This document shows positions 43,011-50,651 of a DNA stretch of 53,099 nt, in pieces. Made by a program: the position numbers and the translations under genes. Origin of the DNA: an uncultured Oscillospiraceae bacterium (lineage in GTDB: Bacteria > Bacillota > Clostridia > Oscillospirales > Oscillospiraceae); the NCBI GenBank assembly GCA_944386855.1, contig CALXCR010000030.1:1-53099 (forward strand), given 5' to 3'. Position 1 is the first letter of the stretch; the number at the start of each line of letters is the position of its first letter. The notes beneath the pieces were generated by a model that ran no database searches, was not told the DNA's origin, and saw only the letters and a program-made list of their open reading frames with translations.

Positions 43011-43250
43011 TTACACCTTCTGAAGAATCTCGTTTTGGAAAAAATCGCCGACAGTGTCAGGGGAGACGGAGAAAAAATCGTCGTCAACCGTCACGCAGAC
43101 GCCGTGCTGGCATTTCCCCATGCAGAACGTCCCGCCAAGCTCGACCTTGTCGTCGAGGTTGTTCTGCGAGATCAGATACTGGAGCTGTTCAACAACCTGC
43201 CTTGAGCCCTTTATATGGCAGGAACTGCCTATACATACTACGACTTTCAT
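43011..43250 (-). CDS. Thioredoxin-like [2Fe-2S] ferredoxin domain protein (first copy)
   Basis: This 79-residue protein has Cys6 and Cys11 (CIGSSC) and Cys43 and Cys47 (CMGKC) in the pattern of a NuoE-like [2Fe-2S] cluster; an additional Cys52 is nearby. The frame is open 23 codons further upstream, but AAGGAGG lies 8 nt before the ATG at 43250 and the longer version has no family resemblance. A small electron carrier or regulatory subunit is the best reading. Confidence 0.88.
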   Translation of the reverse strand: MKVVVCIGSSCHIKGSRQVVEQLQYLISQNNLDDKVELGGTFCMGKCQHGVCVTVDDDFFSVSPDTVGDFFQNEILQKV

Positions 43251-43263
43251 TATAGATTCCTCC

Positions 43264-44013
43264 TTAAACGTAGTCAACAACTGTAGCCCAGGAGAGCAAA
43301 AATTCGCGCTCTTTTTCATTCCCGGCGACAGACTGTGCAGCTGCGACTATCGGCATCCATTTTTGCACATAGCGTTTTTCAGTGTTAGATTTTTCACAGA
43401 AGAGGTCAAGATATCTCTGCGCGCCCTCTATATCGCCGTCAAGCCAGAAGAGAAGATATGTGCGAGCGGCATCGGCGGAGGCGTTGCCCTGGGTGGCGTG
43501 CGACCAGTCGAGGATATACGGTGTACCGTCGTCGGTAATGATGATATTCGACGGGTTGAAATCACCGTGGCACAGCTTAGTGTGCTTCGGCATACTCTCA
43601 AGGCGCGTCCTGAGATCATATCTCGTCGTGGCGTCAAGCTCCGCAATCCCGATCTTCATATCCATCTTATCCTTGAGCTTGTTGAGCAGCGGGCAGCTCT
43701 GCTTTGTCACCGTGAGCTGCAGATCGACGAACCTGTCGAGATACTCTTCCTTTTTGTCCGGATTTTCACTCATAAGCTGAGCAAGCGTTTTGCCCTTGAT
43801 ATACTCGGAAACTATCGCCCATTTCCCGTCGATCGTTGTAACTTCGATGATCTTCGGTATATGAAGCGGGGTCTCCTCGACCCTTGCGGTGTTAAGAGCC
43901 TCGTTCAAAACGTCCGCCTTGGAATAATGGCTGTCAAAGACCTTTATACAGAGATCTCCGTCACGGTACACCGTTTTAGAGTTACGCACAGCAATAACCC
44001 TATCAAGCTTCAT
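43264..44013 (-). CDS. APH/choline-kinase-fold phosphotransferase
   Basis: This 249-residue protein has the small-molecule/protein kinase fold of the aminoglycoside phosphotransferase superfamily. A likely ATP-binding Lys24 lies in DLCIKVF, the catalytic loop is HGDFNPSN (149-156, Asp151 as base) and the metal-binding Asp169 is in ILDWSHA. No transfer of antibiotic resistance is implied; family members phosphorylate many substrates, and some act on proteins. It sits between adhE (21 nt) and the [2Fe-2S] genes (13 nt), so it is part of the redox operon. A role as the kinase opposed to the SpoIIE phosphatase is possible but not shown. Confidence 0.85.
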   Translation of the reverse strand: MKLDRVIAVRNSKTVYRDGDLCIKVFDSHYSKADVLNEALNTARVEETPLHIPKIIEVTTIDGKWAIVSEYIKGKTLAQLMSENPDKKEEYLDRFVDLQLTVTKQSCPLLNKLKDKMDMKIGIAELDATTRYDLRTRLESMPKHTKLCHGDFNPSNIIITDDGTPYILDWSHATQGNASADAARTYLLFWLDGDIEGAQRYLDLFCEKSNTEKRYVQKWMPIVAAAQSVAGNEKEREFLLSWATVVDYV

Positions 44014-44034
44014 TGCTCATTCCTCCTTACAGTT

Positions 44035-46752
44035 TTAGAGTTTTTTGTAAACGCCGTTTTTTGCAAAACGATACGCCTGTTTAACTTCATCTGTATCAGA
44101 GCTTTTCAAAACGGTATTGCTTGTCGGCATATCCTTTTCGACAAAATGCTTCCCGTAATAGGCGTTGAGATACATCTGCTTGATTTCACTCATAAGAGGA
44201 TACCGCGGATTTGCGCCCGTACACTGATCGTCAAACGCCTGCTCGACCATCTCGTCAAGAGTGTTCAAAAAGTCGTTTTCGTCAATGTTGTAATCTCTGA
44301 TCGTTTTCTTGATACCGACCTTTTCCTTCAGGTCGTTTATAGCTTTAATAAGGCCTTCGAGCTTTTCTGAGTCTGTCTTGCCTTTTATGCCCAGTGCGTC
44401 CGCGATCTCCGCGTATCTTGAAAGAGTATGCGGATGGTCGTACTGCGAAAATGTGCCCATTTTTTCCGGCGCTTCGCTCGCATTAAAGCGCAGCACCTCT
44501 TCGATCATAAGGGCGTTGGCAACGCCGTGCGGGAGGTGATGGAAAGCGCCGAGCTTATGCGCCATGGAGTGGCACACGCCGAGGAACGCATTTGCAAATG
44601 CCATACCGGCCATCGTGGCGGCATTTGCCATCTTTTCACGCGCCTCGACGTCCGTCTGGCCGTTTTCATAAGCGCGCGGCAGATATTTAAAGATTATCTT
44701 AAGCGCCTGAAGCGCAAGCCCGTCGGTATAATCCGTCGCGAGCATCGCGGCATAAGCCTCGACCGCGTGCGTAACGGCGTCGATACCTGACGCTGCCGTA
44801 AGGCCTTTGGGCGCCGTCATATGGAAATCGGTGTCGATGATCGCCATGTTCGGCATGAGCTCGTAGTCGGCGAGCGGATATTTGATCCCCGTGTTCTCAT
44901 CGGTGATGACAGCAAACGGGGTAACCTCAGAGCCTGTGCCGGCCGATGTTGGGATAGCGATGAAGTACGCCTTTTCGCCCATCTTCGGGAACGTGTAAAC
45001 ACGCTTGCGTATATCTATAAAGCGCATCGCCATATCCATAAAGTCGGCCTCGGGATGCTCATACAATACCCACATGATCTTTGCGGCGTCCATTGCGGAG
45101 CCGCCGCCGAGGGCGATGATGCAGTCGGGCTTAAACGAGAGCATCTGTGATGCACCTGCCTTAGCGGAGGCGAGCGTCGGGTCGGGTTCTACGTCGAAGA
45201 ACGTCGTGTGAACGATTCCCAGCTCGTCGAGCTTATCGGTTATCGGTTTTGTGTAACCGCTTGTGTAAAGGAAACTGTCCGTTACGATAAACGCCCTCTT
45301 TTTGTTCATAACGGTTTTAAGCTCGTTTAATGCGACGGGCAGGCAGCCCTTTTTCATATATACTTTCTCAGGTGCTCTGAACCAAAGCATGTTCTCTCTC
45401 CTTTCGGCGACTGTCTTGATGTTTAAAAGGTGCTTTATACCGACGTTTTCGGAAACGGAATTTCCGCCCCATGATCCGCATCCGAGCGTCAGCGAGGGGG
45501 CCAGTTTAAAGTTGTAGAGGTCGCCGATGCCGCCTTGTGACGACGGAGTGTTTACGAGAATACGGCAGGTTTTCATCCTTGCCGCGAATTCATCGAGCTT
45601 TTCCTTCTCCGTAACGGCGTTGAGGTAGATAGAGGATGTGTGTCCGTATCCGCCGTCGGCAATAAGGTGCTCCGCCTTGTCAAAGGCATCCTGGATATCG
45701 TGAGCCCTGTACATGGCGAGAACGGGGGAGAGTTTTTCATGTGCAAATTCTTCGGAGAGATCTACGCTTTCGACCTCGCCGATCAGGATCTTCGTCCCCT
45801 CGGGGACGTCTACGCCGGCAAGCGTCGCGATAGTGTGCGCAGACTGGCCGACTATCTTAGCGTTCAGCCCGCCGTTGATGATTATCGTCTTGCGAACTTT
45901 TTCGGTCTCAAACGGATCGAGGAAATAGCATCCTCTTGCCGCAAATTCGCTCTTTACGGCGTCGTATATGCCGTCGAGAACGATAACCGACTGCTCGGAA
46001 GCGCAGATCATACCGTTGTCGAAAGTTTTGGAGTGTATGATCGAGCTGACCGCCATGACTATGTCGGCGGTATCGTCGATTATGGCCGGGGTATTGCCCG
46101 CACCGACGCCGAGCGCCGGCTTGCCGCTCGAATATGCCGCCGTAACCATACCCGGACCGCCCGTGGCGAGGATGATATCGGCCTCGTGCATGAGCAGATT
46201 CGTCATCTCAAGCGTGGGGATGTTGATCCATGCGATTATGTCCTCCGGCGCTCCGGCGGCAACTGCCGCCTCAAGCACGACCTTGGCGGCGGCTATTGTG
46301 GACTCCTTAGCACGCGGATGCGGGCTTATGATAATGCCGTTGCGCGTTTTAAGGGAGATCAGTGTTTTAAAAATAGCGGTAGAAGTGGGGTTTGTCGTCG
46401 GAATGACGGCCGCTATAACGCCTATCGGTTCCGCAATCTTTTTGATGCCGTACGCCGTGTCCTCTTCGATAACGCCGCAGGTTTTAGCATCCTTATAGGC
46501 GTTGTAAATATATTCGGCGGCGTAGTGGTTTTTTATCACCTTGTCCTCGACGATGCCCATGCCGGTCTCCTCAACGGCGAGCTTCGCGAGCGCGATCCTC
46601 TGCGTATTCGCGGCGGATGCGGCGGCAAGGAAGATCTTGTCTACCTGCTCCTGAGAGTAGGTGGCAAAGGTCTTTTGCGCCTTTCTCACACGCTCAAGAG
46701 TGGCTTCGAGCTTTTCTACGCTGTCAACGATTTCATAATTCTTTACGTCCAT
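44035..46752 (-). CDS. adhE: Bifunctional acetaldehyde-CoA/alcohol dehydrogenase
   Basis: This 905-residue protein converts acetyl-CoA to acetaldehyde and then to ethanol, using two NADH. The N-terminal aldehyde dehydrogenase domain (1-440) has GVGAGNTP and the catalytic Cys250 in DNGMICASEQ. After a linker, the iron-dependent alcohol dehydrogenase domain (about 470-880) has ALGGGSAMDAAK (NAD binding) and the metal ligands in ASGIDAVTHAVEAY and FHHLPHGVANA. AdhE assembles into spirosomes. It lies 46 nt after rex and leads into the redox genes, so the cell seems to dispose of NADH through ethanol when Rex is released. Confidence 0.97.
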   Translation of the reverse strand: MDVKNYEIVDSVEKLEATLERVRKAQKTFATYSQEQVDKIFLAAASAANTQRIALAKLAVEETGMGIVEDKVIKNHYAAEYIYNAYKDAKTCGVIEEDTAYGIKKIAEPIGVIAAVIPTTNPTSTAIFKTLISLKTRNGIIISPHPRAKESTIAAAKVVLEAAVAAGAPEDIIAWINIPTLEMTNLLMHEADIILATGGPGMVTAAYSSGKPALGVGAGNTPAIIDDTADIVMAVSSIIHSKTFDNGMICASEQSVIVLDGIYDAVKSEFAARGCYFLDPFETEKVRKTIIINGGLNAKIVGQSAHTIATLAGVDVPEGTKILIGEVESVDLSEEFAHEKLSPVLAMYRAHDIQDAFDKAEHLIADGGYGHTSSIYLNAVTEKEKLDEFAARMKTCRILVNTPSSQGGIGDLYNFKLAPSLTLGCGSWGGNSVSENVGIKHLLNIKTVAERRENMLWFRAPEKVYMKKGCLPVALNELKTVMNKKRAFIVTDSFLYTSGYTKPITDKLDELGIVHTTFFDVEPDPTLASAKAGASQMLSFKPDCIIALGGGSAMDAAKIMWVLYEHPEADFMDMAMRFIDIRKRVYTFPKMGEKAYFIAIPTSAGTGSEVTPFAVITDENTGIKYPLADYELMPNMAIIDTDFHMTAPKGLTAASGIDAVTHAVEAYAAMLATDYTDGLALQALKIIFKYLPRAYENGQTDVEAREKMANAATMAGMAFANAFLGVCHSMAHKLGAFHHLPHGVANALMIEEVLRFNASEAPEKMGTFSQYDHPHTLSRYAEIADALGIKGKTDSEKLEGLIKAINDLKEKVGIKKTIRDYNIDENDFLNTLDEMVEQAFDDQCTGANPRYPLMSEIKQMYLNAYYGKHFVEKDMPTSNTVLKSSDTDEVKQAYRFAKNGVYKKL

Positions 46753-46798
46753 GATTTGCCTCCTGTGTCCATAGTCGCTTTTATTTACATTATTTTTT

Positions 46799-47407
46799 TT
46801 ACTGATTTAGATACGCCAGCGATAACGCCAAATTCTCCTGCTGGACAACTACGTTATCCGGGACATGCAGAATCTCAGGCGCAAAATTCCATATGGCGGA
46901 AATATTGTTTTTCACCATGAGATCGCATATCTCCTGCGCGGCGCTTTTGGGAACCGTTATAACACCGATCTTAATGTCGCACTTGTAACAGAACCCCTCA
47001 AATTCTCTCATCGGATAGATTGGTTTGCCAGACTCCGAAAACGTCACGTCGTCGACTGCCAAGTCAAACGCGGCGACTATCTCAAGGCCGTAGTCTGAAA
47101 AGCCCTGATAATCAAGAAGCGCGCGCCCGAGCTTACCGGCCCCGACGATTACCACCTGACAAAGATTGTTGCGCCCGAGACAATACTCAAGCCGCTCGAT
47201 AAGCTCGCTCGTGACATAGCCGATCTTAGGTTTGCCCTTGCCGCTTACGGCACCAAGATCCTTGCGAACCTGCACTTCTCCGAATCCAAGGTATTTTGCT
47301 ATGACCGTAGCGGAGATAGTTTGATGCTCTTTCTCGATCGATTTTAAAAGCCGAAGATACTCCGGAAGCCTTCCGAGCGTAGCTTTGGATATACTGTGAT
47401 CACTCAT
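46799..47407 (-). CDS. rex: Redox-sensing transcriptional repressor Rex
   Basis: This 202-residue repressor reads the NADH/NAD+ ratio. It has the N-terminal winged helix (GRLPEYLRLL and GFGEVQVRKDLGAVSGKGKPKIGY, about 12-64) and a Rossmann domain with VIVGAGKLGRALLDY (about 86-100). The C-terminal helix used for domain swapping is present. High NADH normally releases Rex from adhE and hydrogenase promoters. GGAGGTG lies before the ATG. It is the first gene of the operon; no perfect Rex box (TTGTTAA-type palindrome) was found upstream, but other palindromes occur (47424-47503). Confidence 0.96.
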   Translation of the reverse strand: MSDHSISKATLGRLPEYLRLLKSIEKEHQTISATVIAKYLGFGEVQVRKDLGAVSGKGKPKIGYVTSELIERLEYCLGRNNLCQVVIVGAGKLGRALLDYQGFSDYGLEIVAAFDLAVDDVTFSESGKPIYPMREFEGFCYKCDIKIGVITVPKSAAQEICDLMVKNNISAIWNFAPEILHVPDNVVVQQENLALSLAYLNQ

Positions 47408-47423
47408 GACCTTTCACCTCCCA

Positions 47424-47440
47424 GCTAATAAAATATTAGC
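47424..47440 (-). promoter_or_regulatory. AT-rich palindrome just before the rex ribosome binding site
   Basis: GCTAATA (47424-47430) and TATTAGC (47434-47440) are perfect inverted arms around AAA. It ends a few bases before GGAGGTG and could be a DNA operator or a weak hairpin hiding the start. Confidence 0.4.
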
Positions 47441-47470
47441 ATCAGAAAGCGATTTTGAGAATTGTGACTT

Positions 47471-47503
47471 TGATATATCGGTAATGTATTTATCGATATA
47501 TCA
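47471..47503 (-). promoter_or_regulatory. Long inverted repeat upstream of rex (operator candidate)
   Basis: TGATATATCG (47471-47480) and CGATATATCA (47494-47503) are perfect 10-bp arms 13 nt apart, centred about 80 nt before the rex ATG. The spacing places the two half-sites about two helical turns apart on one face of the DNA. The binding protein is not known; candidates are Rex and the neighbouring LysR proteins. Confidence 0.5.
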
Positions 47504-47566
47504 CCGCGCTATTTAATGCGGCCTGTAATATAGTGTAAATAAAAAGCGTGGAACATATACGGAAGG

Positions 47567-48490
47567 CTATAAATATTTTCGTTTTTTTCCGCAAAGCTCC
47601 GTGATAAAAAGATTGTCAAGCTCTGTTAAACGATACCCCTTTCTGTATATAAGCATATCTTTAAACTGCCCGGCCTTGCCGGAGCAGTTTTTTTGAAGCA
47701 GATCATATTTTTCAAGTATTTCGGCCGGCATCGGCTCTGTCACGGCAAATGTGCCGTGATTTAAAAGAAGTATAGCGGCAAGACTTGCCCGGTCAGACAC
47801 AAGGATAAGCTTAGATGTGTCATGTCCGGCTTTTTTTCCATTTTTTTTCGACGGGGTTTCCGTCTGCGCGAATGCGTCGGAATATGCGACTTCGATCATA
47901 TTTTTTAAATCTTTTTCTGCAATCTCTGCCATGCCGGCGAGCGGATTTGACGCGCTCATCGTGACCTGAGCGTCAAATTCTGCGGCGATCTCATACGAGA
48001 GCCCCTTTTCGTCGAGCAGATTTTTGAAAAACCTGCTGTTTGCGGCGGAAAAGCGTATGATCCCAAGCTTACACTCCGAATCCGTGACGAGCTGTATCGT
48101 AGAAAGTGCACCGTCCTCCCTGTATGAGAGCTCAATCGGCAGCGTCTCGTCGAGCTGTTTTGAAAAGCAGGCGAACGCTTCCGCGATGTAGCGGGAGTGC
48201 GGCACGGATATTGTAAAGCGCTGATTTACCGGTGCGCCGTCTCTGTAGATTGCCTCTACCGCCTCTATTTTCTCGAGGATTTGTTTTGCATATTGCAAAA
48301 ATTGTTCGCCCTCGGGAGTTACGACCATGCCCTTTGCCGAGCGGTCGAATATCGTGATACCCAAGGAAGCTTCAAGCTCCTTTATTGCCCGGCTCAGATT
48401 CGGCTGGCCCATATACAGATTTTCTGCCGCTTTGTTAAGCGAGCCTGTCTGCGCTATTTCCAATGCGTATTTAAGATGTGTGATATTCAA
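47567..48490 (-). CDS. LysR-family transcriptional regulator (1)
   Basis: This 307-residue protein has the LysR N-terminal winged helix (SLNKAAENLYMGQPNLSRAIKELE, about 17-40) and a substrate-binding effector domain. The open frame extends 25 codons further upstream, but a TTG at 48490 preceded by GGAGGG at 5 nt gives the normal LysR start (MNITHLKYALEIAQTG). It lies on the same strand as rex, 159 nt upstream of it, with its own promoter at 48623-48651. It could regulate the redox operon; no effector is evident. Confidence 0.9.
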   Translation of the reverse strand: MNITHLKYALEIAQTGSLNKAAENLYMGQPNLSRAIKELEASLGITIFDRSAKGMVVTPEGEQFLQYAKQILEKIEAVEAIYRDGAPVNQRFTISVPHSRYIAEAFACFSKQLDETLPIELSYREDGALSTIQLVTDSECKLGIIRFSAANSRFFKNLLDEKGLSYEIAAEFDAQVTMSASNPLAGMAEIAEKDLKNMIEVAYSDAFAQTETPSKKNGKKAGHDTSKLILVSDRASLAAILLLNHGTFAVTEPMPAEILEKYDLLQKNCSGKAGQFKDMLIYRKGYRLTELDNLFITELCGKKRKYL

Positions 48491-48531
48491 AAAATCCCTC
48501 CACAATAGACAGCGGACGAGACAGCGCATAT

Positions 48532-48545
48532 GAAAAGCGCTTTTC
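48532..48545. promoter_or_regulatory. Perfect 14-bp palindrome, catabolite-response-element-like
   Basis: GAAAAGCGCTTTTC shares its central ten bases (AAAGCGCTTT) with the ideal CcpA site TGAAAGCGCTTTCA. It lies about 70-85 nt after the LysR transcription start, where CcpA could block elongation. It is weaker than a true consensus because its outer bases differ. Confidence 0.4.
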
Positions 48546-48622
48546 CCAATTCGCGGCATACCCAAAAGCAGGGAATACCGCGGTTAAGACGTGCCGTACC
48601 GCACCTTATACTTACTTTTTAT

Positions 48623-48651
48623 AGTGTACCATATTAGCGATATATGGTCAA
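48623..48651 (-). promoter_or_regulatory. Sigma-A promoter for the LysR (1) gene
   Basis: On the minus strand TTGACC (48651-48646) is separated by 17 nt from TACACT (48628-48623). The leader is about 125 nt and includes the palindrome at 48532-48545. Confidence 0.65.
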
Positions 48652-48694
48652 TGAAACTGCTGCAAATACATAAAAAATGACCTTTTGATATTTT

Positions 48695-49642
48695 TCACTC
48701 TTCGGTGTCAAACGGCAGCTCAAAATAGTTCATCGCGTGATTCCAGAAATCTATGGCCTGAGCGGACAGAGCGGCTCGCCGCCGCCGTGCCAGCATTATG
48801 TGCTGTTTAAGGTCGATGCCGTCAACATGGAACGACCTAAGGGACGCGTCGTACTTTTTAGCGAACGGCATACACGATTTAGATAAAAACGTGACGCCGA
48901 TGCCGCTTGATAAAAAGCTCAGCTGATGCACGAGATCGGAGACTTCGATTATTCTTGCCGGCTGGACGCCGGTTCGGCTGATTAGAGAATTCCACAGTTT
49001 AAATTCAAGCGAATTTGCCGTAAAAGCGCTGTTGGTCAGGATGAATGTACAGTTTCTTATTTCATCCATCGCAATTGTGCGTTTATTCTCGGGAAACTCG
49101 ATATAGCGCGGAGATACGATGAGCAGATATTCATCTTCGAGTATGCGCTTTTTTACGGGAAACTCATCTGCCGAAACCTCGCTGCTCAGACCCGGTATAG
49201 ATCTCATGAGCATCAGGTCAGAATTGAAAGATATATTGCCGGGTTCGCTTGATATGCCCAGAGTACCCTGCTTAATAAACCGGAAATTGACATACGGGGA
49301 TTTGGCGCAGTAAGCGTTGATACAGCCGCTCAAGACCCCGCTGAATACGCTTGAAGTTATGGCAATGGTTCCGAGCATCTCGTTTCGCAGGGACATTATC
49401 AGGTTCGCGCCCTCCGCTATAGTTTTTGTGGCGTCATAAGCGTATTTGTAAAACGATGCACCGTTTTCATTCAGTGCCAGTCCGCGCCCAATCCTGTCAA
49501 AAAGCTTGGTGTTCAGTTCTGCCTCGAGCGACGATATTGCCTTGCTGAGCGTCGGCTGTGACACGTTCAGATAATCGGCCGCTTTCTGCTCGACTCTGTT
49601 GTCGACCATAGCCATAAAGCATTGAAGCTGAAACATATTCAT
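48695..49642 (-). CDS. LysR-family transcriptional regulator (2)
   Basis: This 315-residue protein has the LysR winged helix (VEQKAADYLNVSQPTLSKAISSLE, about 16-39) and an effector-binding domain ending in ARRRRAALSAQAIDFWNHAMNYFELP. It is paralogous to the LysR encoded at 50652-51584 (compare GFLTAVCLPFAKKYD there with FLSKSCMPFAKKYD here). The start is the ATG at 49642 with AAGGAGG 8 nt upstream; the frame extends 12 codons further. The target is unknown; the pair brackets an unknown membrane protein gene. Confidence 0.9.
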   Translation of the reverse strand: MNMFQLQCFMAMVDNRVEQKAADYLNVSQPTLSKAISSLEAELNTKLFDRIGRGLALNENGASFYKYAYDATKTIAEGANLIMSLRNEMLGTIAITSSVFSGVLSGCINAYCAKSPYVNFRFIKQGTLGISSEPGNISFNSDLMLMRSIPGLSSEVSADEFPVKKRILEDEYLLIVSPRYIEFPENKRTIAMDEIRNCTFILTNSAFTANSLEFKLWNSLISRTGVQPARIIEVSDLVHQLSFLSSGIGVTFLSKSCMPFAKKYDASLRSFHVDGIDLKQHIMLARRRRAALSAQAIDFWNHAMNYFELPFDTEE

Positions 49643-50075
49643 AATTAATGCCTCCTTATCATAAAATGACGATATCAAAGTGCTTCATAGATGCGGTATG
49701 CGCCTGCAAATAAAACATATTGGCAGGCTGCACTCATAAAATATACTGCAACAAAAAGATTATTCCCATTAAGAATAAATAGGACAAATTACTTTCACGA
49801 TTTGTACTTATAAACCATATTCAGTTACATGACGATAAAATTATCAAATCTAACAAAAGCATATACTATAGCGCGATAATTTACAAGCGGTTTTACACAA
49901 GTTTTTTAATTTTAAAAAACAAAATATATCGTTTTTGTTAAAACATCGCAGGCGATCATTCTGATATTGCATAAGCTATTAAAATTACAGTAATAGATTT
50001 TTAACAATAACCCTGTTAGCATTTAAACATGTTAGAAGATAGTTTCATTTTGTGAATAAGTTGGATGGTGTAACG
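49643..50075. other. AT-rich divergent intergenic region with a LysR-box candidate
   Basis: This 433-bp stretch holds no gene I can support. At 49762-49776 ATTC-N7-GAAT forms a T-N11-A LysR box. GCCTGC and GCAGGC form a further short inverted repeat near 49710-49735. The right half is very AT-rich (poly-A/T tracts near 49905-49945) and may bend. Promoters for the two divergent genes probably lie here, but none is close enough to consensus to call. Confidence 0.5.
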
Positions 50076-50624
50076 ATGAGCATATTAAACGACGGAAACA
50101 TTGCAGCAAACCGATACCGCGACAGAGAGCTTATTCAACAGAGAAAAGACAGAAACTACGAGTTGGCGTCAAAGCCGGTTGTTCCCAGGCTGAACAATGT
50201 GCTTTTCGCCATGATGGTCGTCTGCGCCGCGGTCTGCGCGCTTTCGGAGTATTTTTCGGCGGTAAAGGCGCAGGCGGACGGATATGAGAAGTTTTACAGC
50301 ATCGGCGTATCGGCATATTCGGCGTTCATCATGTGGACGGCTATAGGAATTGCTGTACTTCTGTGCTGCGTACTTGAATGGCACAGTTACAAAAGGTATG
50401 AAGCTGATTATAAAGAGAGGGAGGCCGAGTGGGAAAAGGCCGAAAAGAAAAAAGCGTCTATACCGCCGGAACTGCGCCGTGACGCCGATGAGGTGAGCCG
50501 TATAAGTGCGGCAAAGAAGGAGAAAAAACGCAGAGAGCGAGAGATTGCCCGCGCAAAAATTTTTGCCTGTGTCACGGCAATAGGTGCGGCGGCGCTCGGT
50601 ATAGCGTCAGCTGTGCTGAGATAA
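50076..50624 (+). CDS. Hypothetical membrane protein
   Basis: I do not recognise the family. The 182-residue product has two central membrane helices (about 33-54 and 76-102) and one at the C-terminus (about 161-182). A highly charged cytoplasmic loop between the second and third helices is rich in Lys, Glu and Arg (YKEREAEWEKAEKKKA, KKEKKRRERE). A GTG 24 nt upstream is in frame, but the ATG at 50076 has the better ribosome binding site (GGATGGTG, still weak). It lies between LysR paralogues and 27 nt before LysR (3), which may be co-transcribed with it. Confidence 0.7.
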   Translation: MSILNDGNIAANRYRDRELIQQRKDRNYELASKPVVPRLNNVLFAMMVVCAAVCALSEYFSAVKAQADGYEKFYSIGVSAYSAFIMWTAIGIAVLLCCVLEWHSYKRYEADYKEREAEWEKAEKKKASIPPELRRDADEVSRISAAKKEKKRREREIARAKIFACVTAIGAAALGIASAVLR

Positions 50625-50651
50625 CCTCGGAACGAGGTTTGGGAGAGATTT

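Noticed and set aside
43264-44013. Aminoglycoside resistance gene
   Set aside because: The APH fold is broad, the gene is inside a metabolic operon and nothing indicates transfer; only the superfamily can be supported.
43054-44370. 438-codon open frame on the plus strand
   Set aside because: It is antisense to the [2Fe-2S] and APH-fold genes and the end of adhE; no recognisable domain and no start signal.
46753-46798. Possible Rex operator between rex and adhE
   Set aside because: The 46-nt gap has no TTGTTAA/TTGTGA-type palindrome, only a T/A-rich run and the adhE ribosome binding site.
45640-46920. 426-codon open frame on the plus strand
   Set aside because: It lies fully antisense to adhE and the end of rex, which have clear motifs, and has no ribosome binding site. 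Long antisense frames arise here from codon bias.
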